A stretch of DNA of 33,840 bases from Sphaeroforma sirkka (lineage: Eukaryota > Opisthokonta > Ichthyosporea > Ichthyophonida). The notes under the pieces are model-generated. The model was given only the letters and a program-made list of their open reading frames with translations. It did no database searches and was not told the DNA's origin. The position numbers and the translations under genes are program-made. Of this stretch, positions 26,451-33,840 are shown in pieces. Numbering within the stretch: position 1 is the first letter of the stretch; each line of letters opens with the position of its first letter. The stretch lies in assembly GCA_001586965.3 (NCBI GenBank), contig LUCW03001750.1:1-33840 (forward strand). Reading direction: 5' to 3'.

Positions 26451-28280
26451 TTATTGTTGTTGTGCCGCTTTCTTCTTCTGCCGAGTTTGCTCGGCTTTGT
26501 GGTATGCCGCGATGTCATTCGGATCGTCAAAAGCTTCGGCTGACTCCCAAGTTGGATCACCATCCCGCCAGCGAACCAAGTATTCTGTATTCCCTGTGGA
26601 ACCATTCTGTCTATGTCGAATGATGTAACGGAACGAGGAACTATCCTGCCACATATGATCTTCTAAAGGCTTTTCGGTGGCTCTATGGACTAGTCGCAAA
26701 AGTTCCACTCTAACTGGTTTACCTTTGAAAGTATCTGGAAGTGAACCATCCTTGTGCGTCAGTTCATATCCTTGTCCCTGTTTGGCTTTGACAACGTATG
26801 GTTCAAACATTGGTCGCATTGCTTTGGTTGTGCGACCTTCGGACCGTACCATTACCACATCCCCTGGTTGAAAGGCAATAAAATCGTAAGCATGGAGGCG
26901 GTCGAACTGCCTGGATAGTGTGTCTGCGTATTTCTGCGTGACCTTGTAAAGCGTCGGCAAGATAGTGTCGTGCAAACGATTCAGCCGGTGTGCCCAAGCC
27001 TCATTGATGACCGGCTGATTCCCCGGAAGGACATCCGTGAAGTCAGCAAACGGAACATGACGGCGACCGAAGTAAGCACTGAATGGTGCTGTCTTGTGTC
27101 GCCGAGATATTCGGAGGTTCTGGCACAGCATAATAAGTGGTAGTCGGACATCCCATGCCGTAGGCAAAGATTCACATAGCTTGCGAACTCCTTCGTGTAT
27201 GTCTCTGTGTCTTATCTCCGCTGCTCCCAGAACCTGAGGACGATATGGTGGCGACTTTGCATGCATCACTCCAACTTCTTGAGTTATTAATTTAACAATC
27301 TTGTTCGAAAACTCGCCTCCCTCGTCTGATTGAATTTTCCTGGGAAAACCATGTTCCCCAAACACCTCCATAAGTTTCGATGTCACCACTTCTGCTGACT
27401 TTGTGGCCGTTGCTCTCAATATCGAGTACCCCGTTGCTATATCCAAGACGTGCAATATATATCGATTTCCTGCTGCTGAAACTAGTGGTATTGGAATCAT
27501 GTCGACTTGAATATGATCCCACGGATACTTTGCCGTTATATTAATCATCGGGTGAAATCCCTTTCGTAACACCCTCTGTCCTAGACATGTGCGACAGTTT
27601 CTCCTAACTGTTTGTGCAAGTTCCAGAGCGTTAGGCCACAAATGTCCGTTCTGCTGTAGTTGAGCAACTGTATCTTCTGCTCTATGATGCCCAATCTCAT
27701 GCTGACACAAGGTGAGCTGTGTGCGACGGCTTATCTCTTCCTCATCTGGAGAATCCGTCATGGCTACTTCCGAGGTAGCGATCGATACTAGCCGAGACGT
27801 ATCTAATGGGGTGACTTTCGATACTGAGGACGGTTCTGCATATCCCAATCGTGCTGAAAACGTCGCTGGAAGGCTGTAACCATTGCGTGGGCCTACTCTG
27901 GCAATGACTGTGTGACCCCATGGTGCCTTGCCACTCGCATACTTTCCGTATTTGAGGAAGGAGTGTGCTGTCCTTGGAACTAATACTGGGTCTCTTTGTA
28001 GAAGCGACTTGAATAACTGGAACCAAGGCTCCTGGGGCGCCCACGGTAGACACACCGTAGCTGTGGCCCTCTCTGATCGTATCTTGCGCAACATTCTATG
28101 GATTAATCTCCATGGTGAGTTCATCCATCCGTCTATATCTTTCCAACAATATGCAAACGCTCCACCCCTGTCATCGTCGGTGTAGTAGCGTGGCAAATGG
28201 TGATCCTTTTGCGAAGCAAAGACATCGACATTATTCTCACCCATAATCCGTTGCGCTTGCTCAAAGTAATCTGGAAAAAG
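26451..28280 (-). CDS. B pol C-terminal part: methyltransferase-like block, integrase, chromodomain
   Basis: 597 codons open from ATG 28244, though translation would normally enter from RNase H upstream across a TAA (28281-28283). Counting from that ATG: VDVFA 6-10, GGAFAYCW 27-34, NSPW 42-45 and VCLPWAPQEPW 64-74 form the Dam-like block. The integrase zinc finger has H182/H186 and C217/C220. The core has D248, D307 (SDEGGEF) and E343 with D,D35E spacing; SDEG replaces the usual SDNG. The GPY/F module is at about 479-483 (MFEPYVV). The chromodomain is at about 538-585 (YIIRHR, EYLVRWRDG, WESAEAF). A basic Lys/Gln tail ends it. It is the best preserved protein here. Confidence 0.93.
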   Translation of the reverse strand, partial: LFPDYFEQAQRIMGENNVDVFASQKDHHLPRYYTDDDRGGAFAYCWKDIDGWMNSPWRLIHRMLRKIRSERATATVCLPWAPQEPWFQLFKSLLQRDPVLVPRTAHSFLKYGKYASGKAPWGHTVIARVGPRNGYSLPATFSARLGYAEPSSVSKVTPLDTSRLVSIATSEVAMTDSPDEEEISRRTQLTLCQHEIGHHRAEDTVAQLQQNGHLWPNALELAQTVRRNCRTCLGQRVLRKGFHPMINITAKYPWDHIQVDMIPIPLVSAAGNRYILHVLDIATGYSILRATATKSAEVVTSKLMEVFGEHGFPRKIQSDEGGEFSNKIVKLITQEVGVMHAKSPPYRPQVLGAAEIRHRDIHEGVRKLCESLPTAWDVRLPLIMLCQNLRISRRHKTAPFSAYFGRRHVPFADFTDVLPGNQPVINEAWAHRLNRLHDTILPTLYKVTQKYADTLSRQFDRLHAYDFIAFQPGDVVMVRSEGRTTKAMRPMFEPYVVKAKQGQGYELTHKDGSLPDTFKGKPVRVELLRLVHRATEKPLEDHMWQDSSSFRYIIRHRQNGSTGNTEYLVRWRDGDPTWESAEAFDDPNDIAAYHKAEQTRQKKKAAQQQ

Positions 28281-28913
28281 TTACCAAAATTCTGCATATA
28301 GTACCTCCGGGTCCTCAGTCTCAACAGTTCCCTCATGAAGCCTAGACCACGCGTCTGGTAGCACGTTCTTTATATCCGGGATGTGCGAGATAGTGAAATT
28401 GAAAGGCGCTATGATGTGATGCCATCGTTGTAGCATCGGATTCAGCTTTAGCTGTGTGTTCATATACACCAAAGCCTTGTGATCAGTCAACACTGAAAAG
28501 CGTTGACCTTCGAGATGATCCCGGAAGTGTGTGAGACCATATACCAAGGCCAATAATTCCTTCATGGGTGTTGCGTAATTGCGCTGTGCTGCGTTGAGGG
28601 TCTTGCTGAAGAACATTAGGTATTGCTTCTTCCCTTCTATGGTCTGGAACAATGCACCTCCAATACCGTAGTCGCTTGCATCCGTTTCGAGTTGTAAAGG
28701 TACTTCGTCGTCGGGAAATTTTAACACTACTGCCTCAACTATGGCTTGCTTCATGGCATCCCAAGCTTGCTGGTGTCTCTGTTCCCACCTGACTCCAATG
28801 ATTGCCTTAGGCCTCAGTCATACGAATTCCCGGAGTGGGGCAACTACCTCTGCAAAGTTTGGTAGGTGCTCGTGAAGAAAGTTGGCTAATCCCAAGGCCG
28901 ATGCAATGTCTTT
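28281..28913 (-). pseudogene. B RNase H (two stops at its 5' side)
   Basis: In frame with RT but separated by TAA (28914-28916) and a TGA near 28817. Between the stops it reads DIASALGLANFLHEHLPNFA, the usual RT-to-RNase H connection. Then come LQLETDASDYGIGGALFQ (catalytic Asp), YLMFFSKTLNAAQRNYATP, MKELLALVYGLTHFRDHLEG, SVLTDHKALVYMNTQ and HIPDIKNVLPDAWSRLHEG. It stops at TAA 28281-28283 after LYAEFW. All three stops could come from single C-to-T changes (CAA to TAA, CGA to TGA), but the original codons are unknown. Confidence 0.9.
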
Positions 28914-30092
28914 TTACTTCTTCGGGGTTGGCCAGTCAATGAGCTTGGCCTGCTTTTCATGGCAAATATCAATTCCGGCCTTCGATACTCGCTTCCCTAG
29001 GATCATGACTTTTATGACTGCAAAATGACATTTTGAAGGGTTTAGCTTGAAACTGTGGTACGTCAGCCGCCGAATGACCTCTTCCACTACTCGTACGTGT
29101 TCCTCGTAGTCATCTGTTGCTATTACGATGTCGTCCAGGTAGTGGTGTGCCGGAAGCCCTTGCAATATCACACTTGGTGTACGTTGGAACTGCTGCGTCA
29201 GTGTGTGTAGTCCAAATGGCGCTGATGTAAAAGAATACTGGCTTTTGCCATGTGTGAAACTGAATAGATACTGAGAATCAGGGTGAATTGGGAGTCGATG
29301 GTACGCTGCGGTTAGATCCAATGTCGTGTAACATCTCTTCCCTTTGATGTTACCAATGATGTCGTTGATACGGGGAATAATGAACTGATCCGCTGGTATT
29401 AATGCATTCACCGCTCTGAGGTCCAAACACACTCGCACTTTCTTTAGTTCTCCAGATTGAGTATACTCTGGCACGGCGAGCAAGGGTAAGTTGACGGAAG
29501 TGGCTGTATCCCTTTGAACTATGACCAAATCTTGAATCCACTTCTGCACCTGTCTATCTACCCATGGTATCCATTTGTCTGCTATAAAGTTCCTTACTGC
29601 CTTCCGCATCCTTGCAGCTTGATCTGGTGTCACTGGCAATCTAACTTTGCCTCCTTCCAGTCTGCACCTGTCCTTTTCTCGAATACCGTCATTGTCCCTC
29701 AGTTCCTTGTCTAGTTCCAGGCAAACACCGGCTTCCTCGGTCAAATCTGGTGATCGTCTCAACGGTAGTGGTTCCAATAGTTTGTCTAGATTCGTTGGAT
29801 ATATGGGTGAGAATGGCGATTGAAGGCATCCCACGTATAGCCCTAAGCCAGGCATAAGATCCTGGCCTACGATCGCGTCGATAGCCGGTGGTAGATTCAT
29901 TAGCTCGAAAGACTGTTCTGTGAGCTCTAGACCATATCGTACAGGAGTTTGTACGGTTGAGCCTATTCGCCGTGTACGAAGACTACGATCAGCTAGGTAT
30001 ATATAGGATCCCTCCGGAGCCGACTTAATTTGCAATCCCCAATCGTGTGCGGATGTCGAATCAATGCAACTTCTGTTTGCCCCAGAATCCAC
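28914..30092 (-). CDS. B protease and reverse transcriptase
   Basis: Protease: ALVDSGANRSCIDS (normal DSG active site) and IDAIVGQDLMPGLGL (hydrophobic-G block). RT: DKWIPWVDRQVQKWIQDLVI, KVRVCLDLRAVNALIPADQF, CYTTLDLTAAYHRLPIHPDS (motif A), YSFTSAPFGLHTLTQQFQR (motif B region), AHHYLDDIVIATDDYEEH (motif C, YLDD) and LNPSKCHFAVIKVMILGK. The first codon at 30092 is a GTG inside the protease, not a true start: the preceding 45 codons (VFISILING) lie in the gag frame, so a one-base shift near 30105 separates them. Motifs are complete, so activity was recent. Confidence 0.92.
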   Translation of the reverse strand: MDSGANRSCIDSTSAHDWGLQIKSAPEGSYIYLADRSLRTRRIGSTVQTPVRYGLELTEQSFELMNLPPAIDAIVGQDLMPGLGLYVGCLQSPFSPIYPTNLDKLLEPLPLRRSPDLTEEAGVCLELDKELRDNDGIREKDRCRLEGGKVRLPVTPDQAARMRKAVRNFIADKWIPWVDRQVQKWIQDLVIVQRDTATSVNLPLLAVPEYTQSGELKKVRVCLDLRAVNALIPADQFIIPRINDIIGNIKGKRCYTTLDLTAAYHRLPIHPDSQYLFSFTHGKSQYSFTSAPFGLHTLTQQFQRTPSVILQGLPAHHYLDDIVIATDDYEEHVRVVEEVIRRLTYHSFKLNPSKCHFAVIKVMILGKRVSKAGIDICHEKQAKLIDWPTPKK

Positions 30093-30237
30093 TAACGCCC
30101 CTGCATGTCTTACCGTTAATCAGGATGGATATGAATACTCGATTGTCCATTGAAAGTAATGGATCTTTGATCGATAGTATCACAAGTGTGTTAGACGGGA
30201 AAACTAAAGTTGCATCTACATCCGACACCCTTACGTC

Positions 30238-31467
30238 CTATTCCTGATCGCTGCCTATGGTTTCCCATGTTGCATCCTCTTCCAACTCACCCTGTTCGAT
30301 ATCGTCTGGGTGTGCCAGTATGGAAGCAATGTGTGTGTCTGTAGGCGTGGTCTCTTCCTGCTCCGTTTGCTGGTCGTCCGAGTCTATTAGAGCCGTAATG
30401 GTGTTGACCGTGGGCAAACTCTTATTGAAGGTTACGCCTTGCTTGAATCCTCGGCCCGAGTTCGATGTGAATCCAACCCGTTTGTTCGACTGGTAGTGCT
30501 TGCAGGATGATATATGCCTGAAACTGGGTGGGGCACCCGCTCTGCACGCGTAACACGTGGTGGTCGTAGACGTGCTTGTGCGATGTGTGCTGCCTCCTCC
30601 TGTATTCGTATTCAAATTACGATCTCGTTGTTGGGCTGGAAACTGTCTACGCCTATCCCCCACATTCATCTGTGTCCGTACCCGTTGTCTGAGGATGGCA
30701 TCGGTTTCTTGTATGTCTGGATTTAAAATGCGGAGAGGGTCTTCAGTCTCCAGGTGGTCCCAACCTATGTGGTGTTGTAGCGTGCGTTCATACGTCATAA
30801 TACCTGTCAGGTCCTCGAGGGCCTGTATGAGGCAGTGATTAAGCAACCGCTTAGGAAAGTCCTTGCCCTTATCTGCTCGCTCCCAGGCTCTCTTGTGAAC
30901 TTCCACAATCTTGTTCAAATGTTCCCTGGCTGACTCTACACCCTTGGTGCGGGGAATACCCTTTGCCAACTTCTTAAAGGTAGGGTCTACGGTGGCCTTG
31001 CTCTCATGTTGACAGATTTGGTCTATGACCTGTTCCGCCGGATATACCCTCAGCTGATTATGGTTGTCACGGAGATAGTCAATTGTGGCCTTTGCTGCCT
31101 TAAAATGTATGAGTACCTTATAGAACCAACGTACTATCCACGACTCATCTAGTCCTGAGACATGGGCGTTCTTCAGTGCCTCTTCTAGCGCCCCTCGTGT
31201 GTCTCTATCGGCTGTGCTGCTTAATTGATAACGGTCTAAAGGCCAATCGGGCCAAGTCCGTGGCTCCGGAGCTCTGTTCTTCCTGATAGCTTCCAATTGA
31301 GTATTCAACGCTCCTTTCAGTGTATCGATCGTGGACGTTAGTAATGTACATCTTGGGACATCGTAGTTTCCCTGTGCTCGACAAAGTTCATCCACAAAGA
31401 AAAATATATTCCCTTCGAGGCGTTGACGCATGGCTCGGCGATGCTCGTTCCACTGCGCTGGTGTCAT
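30238..31467 (-). CDS. B gag, capsid and nucleocapsid part
   Basis: 409 codons from ATG 31467 (MTPAQWNEHRRAMRQRLEG). Helical and charged with several Trp and Arg, ending with a Thr-rich stretch and one zinc knuckle CYACRAGAPPSFRHISSC (C-x2-C-x9-H-x3-C), then an acidic tail (DDIEQGELEEDATWET) and TAG at 30238-30240. The frame stays open beyond the TAG for another 130 bases as the protease beginning, so gag and pol appear to share a frame across a stop. The ATG at 31467 overlaps the stop of the upstream frame (ATGA), so it may be an internal Met of a longer gag interrupted by a frame change. Confidence 0.8.
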   Translation of the reverse strand: MTPAQWNEHRRAMRQRLEGNIFFFVDELCRAQGNYDVPRCTLLTSTIDTLKGALNTQLEAIRKNRAPEPRTWPDWPLDRYQLSSTADRDTRGALEEALKNAHVSGLDESWIVRWFYKVLIHFKAAKATIDYLRDNHNQLRVYPAEQVIDQICQHESKATVDPTFKKLAKGIPRTKGVESAREHLNKIVEVHKRAWERADKGKDFPKRLLNHCLIQALEDLTGIMTYERTLQHHIGWDHLETEDPLRILNPDIQETDAILRQRVRTQMNVGDRRRQFPAQQRDRNLNTNTGGGSTHRTSTSTTTTCYACRAGAPPSFRHISSCKHYQSNKRVGFTSNSGRGFKQGVTFNKSLPTVNTITALIDSDDQQTEQEETTPTDTHIASILAHPDDIEQGELEEDATWETIGSDQE

Positions 31468-32412
31468 GATCGGCTCTCTCGCCTGTTCGTCTTTGTGCGG
31501 TCGTTTTCTGCTGCCATGAACATTCTAGACTTGCGCTTACCGTCGTCGACGAAACTAGCCTTGCGCATATCCTGCATCGATCGCGCGAAGTCTCGGTGTT
31601 GTCGACTGAGTTCCCATCGTCTACGTAGTTGTTCTCGTTCGGCTTCCCTACGATAATCCCCATGTGGGTCGCTCAAATATTGCTCTAGCTGTCGGCCCCT
31701 GATTTCGTCAGAGTTTTGCTGACGAGTGCCCGTGGCCCACCCTGACATATTGCTATGCCGTTGGACTTGTCACTCATCCCCGTTGCCTGCGAGGGAATCC
31801 TGACTTGCACTGGTGAAACACCCCGATCGAGTTCGCTTTCGAGTGAAATCTCGTTCAGGTGCTCGGTGAAAAGACTGCCATGAATGCGGTCTATCACCCG
31901 CTGAATGAATGCCCGAGGTACCTCGGACATTGGCTACCCTGTGTCGCTCAGCTGCTGGTTCAGCAGACTTTGAACGACTAGTATGCCTAATCACAAATTG
32001 CACCTCACTGTCTTCTGGATCTGCTCTCCCTCTTGCCGATAAGCGAGACCCGTGCCCCAACTGATGTTGCCTGCTTGCTGCCTGGCGCATGTCTTGGTCT
32101 GTCTGTTCATATCGCGGTTGTTCATCTCTTCGACGCGATGCTACTGTCTGGAGCGAAGAAGCTGTGCCTCCTTGGTGGGTCTGCTCGAAATCTGACAAGG
32201 ATCTCTGGGTTGCATTGCCGTCGCGACGAGTGCGTCGAGGGCTGCGGGGTGCTGGACGCATAGGCATCTTGATGTTCAGACTTCGATGTATGGCTTTGTG
32301 TTGTTGATGAATAGTTGGTCCAGATTGAAGGAGTGTCGGCTATTATATAATAGTTGAACTCAGCCATTTGTGTTACACACTTTCTTCCGCCGTTCTCCTC
32401 TCGTGATACCAA
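31464..32412 (-). pseudogene. B gag N-terminal region (frame-broken)
   Basis: Three frames contribute. MAEFNYYIIADTPSIW starts at 32364 or just upstream and runs into a Ser/Thr/Gln-rich stretch. RSPRRTRRDGNATQRSLSDF follows in a second frame (from 32267), Arg/Gln-rich to about 31930. FIQRVIDRIHGSLFTEHLNE continues in a third frame until about 31760, and from 31748 MSGWATGTRQQNSDEIRG with a helical Arg-rich segment runs to 31464. The combination of low-complexity, basic and helical parts fits a gag N-terminus. The frame choice between 31930 and 31750 is uncertain. Confidence 0.5.
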
Positions 32413-33033
32413 AATAGCTATTTATCATTGAATCATGTTGATGTCTACAAGGTCTGCTTGCGGGTCCCCGAAAACTCGTTGCGCTCGAATACACCTTGCT
32501 CCTTAATGATTGCTAATCATTTTGTTTGGGTTGGGTTTGTTAATGAATACTCGTTTTGCTCTCCTTTTCTCTGCCTATAGGAGTAATTAAGAGTTGCTGA
32601 TAGACTCGAAGCGTGTTCAATGATCAACCGCCTGTCGTGTTCTAGCGTTCTGAATGCTCCTTTAATCCAACCTTCGGACCACTGTACTCCAACATCAATC
32701 AAACCCGGGCCTGCAGCCAGGAAGTTCAGGTCAAGGTTCACAAGTATAACCTTGAAGCCCAAGATTAGTTACATCGGTTATGAAGTTGGAAAACCAAAAC
32801 AAATTCCTTATTCAAACCAACTTGAGTGTACTTGCACGATGCCTGATAAGTGCTGTCTACTCTGTTCCTTGCAATAGTCCGCTGCATCTTGATGATTCGC
32901 CTTATACGTCGGTGATAACGTTCTCGTTCTCCTTAGTTTTCATCAACAATCATACAACCGTACCATGCTACTTGTTGGTCTTTCGGCTGATTCACTTACG
33001 TTGACTTCCTTCCTCTCTAGAATGGAAATTCAA
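32413..33033 (-). other. B 5' leader, presumed 5' LTR region
   Basis: No credible gene. On the minus strand TTTTGGTATCACGAGAGG at about 32395-32412 resembles the TGGTATCAGAGC-type primer-binding site for initiator tRNA-Met, though it is imperfect. Near 33010-33020 a purine-rich AGAGAGGAAGGAAG precedes TCAACG. I found no match to the 3' end of B that would prove an LTR. Confidence 0.35.
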
Positions 33034-33034
33034 G

Positions 33035-33077
<43 letters not shown>
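33034..33077. repeat. (TA)n tract at right edge of element B
   Basis: About 20 TA repeats with one TG interruption at 33061. Confidence 0.95.
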
Positions 33078-33094
33078 GAAGTGTATTCTACCTT

Positions 33095-33330
33095 GTAACA
33101 TTGGTAAATATGTCTGCTAGTTGTGTGTTTGGTCGTGAGTTTCGATTCTATGCTTTCGTGACCATCGAAGTTCGCGCATGCAACGATGGCCAACATTCGA
33201 CTCGGAGATATTTTCGAAAAATCGATCTTCTAACCATGCCAGTCTTTTCGTCTAGCCAATTGATTACCAAAATTGCTCCCTGTGGTTGATATTTGTTGAA
33301 AATACGAGTTGAAATCGCAATCTTTTCTGT
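33095..33330 (-). pseudogene. Decayed Ty1/copia RNase H C-terminus
   Basis: On the minus strand, TEKIAISTRIFNKYQPQGAI, then RRSIFRKYLRVEC, HARTSMVTKA, a stop, and NTQLADIFTNV then stop. These recall the end of copia RNase H (S-T-E-A-E-Y-IA-ST, D-N-QGAI, RTKHID-IRYHF, T-x-QLADIFTK). The QLADIFT box is the most convincing. Spacing between the HART and QLADIFT blocks is about half of normal, so a deletion or frame change is likely. The position agrees with the copia LTR and polypurine tract at 25856-26051 if element B is removed from between them. Confidence 0.45.
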
Positions 33331-33840
33331 CTCAGTTTTTCTCCCAAACTGTGCCTAGCTCCTCTTCTGCATCGTTTCCATTCTACGTCGCCTGACACTG
33401 TCGATTCTATATTGCTATCTGCTTTTTTTGATCACCCTCTATCTACCCATTGTCGTCGCTGTACTCTCGCCCACACCTATGAAAATCTGCCATATCGACC
33501 TTCTTCTACGCCAAATTACGTTCTTCTATACCCTAACTGCGATACTGCATCATGTTCGTGTTGTGCGGATTGACTAGGCCAGTCAAAACATTGTTCAAAC
33601 GTCCTATGGCTGCTAATTAGTCAGAGGAGGCCTTGATTGTCACCGACGGCCTGAAAAGTCGCATTGGAATTGAAATATCTGGATTTTCGGACCGAAGATG
33701 GACTAAAAATCAAAAAGAAGAATGAATGGTTGTTGGGAAATGGTCGGATGACTAATTAATCCATAAAAATTTAAAAATAAAAAATGCTAAAAAAATTGCA
33801 TATATTACTAATCACTCCAATTTGCTCTAGATTTAAAATA
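33331..33840. other. Probable continuation of the copia-like element, otherwise unreadable
   Basis: Minus strand 33380-33460 has SGDVEWKRCRRGARHS, weakly like the GDVETRRSTSG block of copia RNase H. The rest to the window end is AT-rich with no frame or motif I can support. Confidence 0.25.

Larger units (their letters stand above)
26165..33033 (-). mobile_element. Chromovirus B (Ty3/gypsy)
   Basis: A nearly complete element of about 6.9 kb if the (TA)n tracts mark its ends: leader, gag (with frame breaks in its N-terminal third), protease, RT, RNase H, methyltransferase-like block, DDE integrase and a typical chromodomain. Pol from 30092 to 26451 is one single reading frame with just three in-frame stops, so decay is mild. 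I could not find a repeat shared between the two ends, so its LTRs are unproven and the end positions are estimates. Confidence 0.75.

Noticed and set aside
31750..31800. In-frame TGA-CAA in the gag N-terminus of B, looking like a second UGA read-through site
   Set aside because: Another frame (31685-31930) is open across this point and reads more naturally, so the TGA is probably out of frame.
32517..32762. 81-codon minus-strand ORF as a gene upstream of B gag
   Set aside because: It starts without support, shows no motif and lies in the presumed leader or LTR of B.
1..33840. Genome-wide reassignment of UGA to an amino acid
   Set aside because: The long frames of B use TGG for tryptophan throughout and contain no internal TGA; a reassigned code would show many.

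Overview
The window is eukaryotic repeat DNA. I find no host gene, rRNA or convincing tRNA. Nearly all recognisable protein sequence is LTR-retrotransposon gag-pol, read from the minus strand, in various states of decay. Two perfect TTTAGGG units at 12706-12720 hint at a lineage with plant/alga/alveolate-type telomeres, but the species cannot be named from the sequence.

Region 1 (1-12708) holds two head-to-tail copies of one Ty3/gypsy chromovirus family, here called A. Copy A1 runs from a putative 5' LTR (10680-11018) through gag, zinc knuckles, protease, RT, RNase H, a methyltransferase-like domain, integrase and a chromodomain-like tail that stops at 328. A segment covering the gag C-terminus and protease is present four times in tandem (about 1254 bp per unit, 3873-8897). 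Copy A2 (11367-12708) is an internally deleted relict that has lost the integrase core. The two copies meet at two adjacent LTR-like repeats of about 340 bp. At the far left (1-273) a decayed piece of the same integrase lies inverted.

Region 2 (12709-20827) is non-coding. It has an inverted pair of telomere-like motifs, a strongly T-rich stretch, one weak ORF (15485-15955), a dispersed repeat of about 310 bp with TGTAG/CTACA ends (probably solo LTRs), and a pair of 230-255-bp direct repeats.

Region 3 (20828-25855) has a pair of roughly 490-bp inverted repeats 2.5 kb apart, a pair of 215-bp repeats, and two decayed pieces (C2 and C1) of a third gypsy-like family.

Region 4 (25856-33840) is a probable nest. 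A small Ty1/copia-like LTR with a polypurine tract abuts C1. A RNase H remnant near 33.1-33.3 kb looks like the same copia element. Between them, flanked by (TA)n tracts, sits a nearly complete chromovirus B (gag, protease, RT, RNase H, methyltransferase-like domain, integrase, chromodomain). Its pol frame carries three in-frame stops, and one frame change lies near the protease start.

The most interesting signal is that all three gypsy-like families (A, B, C) carry, between RNase H and a DDE integrase, a block with a VD-x-FA motif followed 31-37 residues later by N-P/S-P/S-W. This resembles the Dam-like adenine methyltransferase module known from DIRS-type elements. In A and B the same polyprotein also ends in a chromodomain. 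In family A, gag and pol are in the same frame and separated by a single UGA in all four units.
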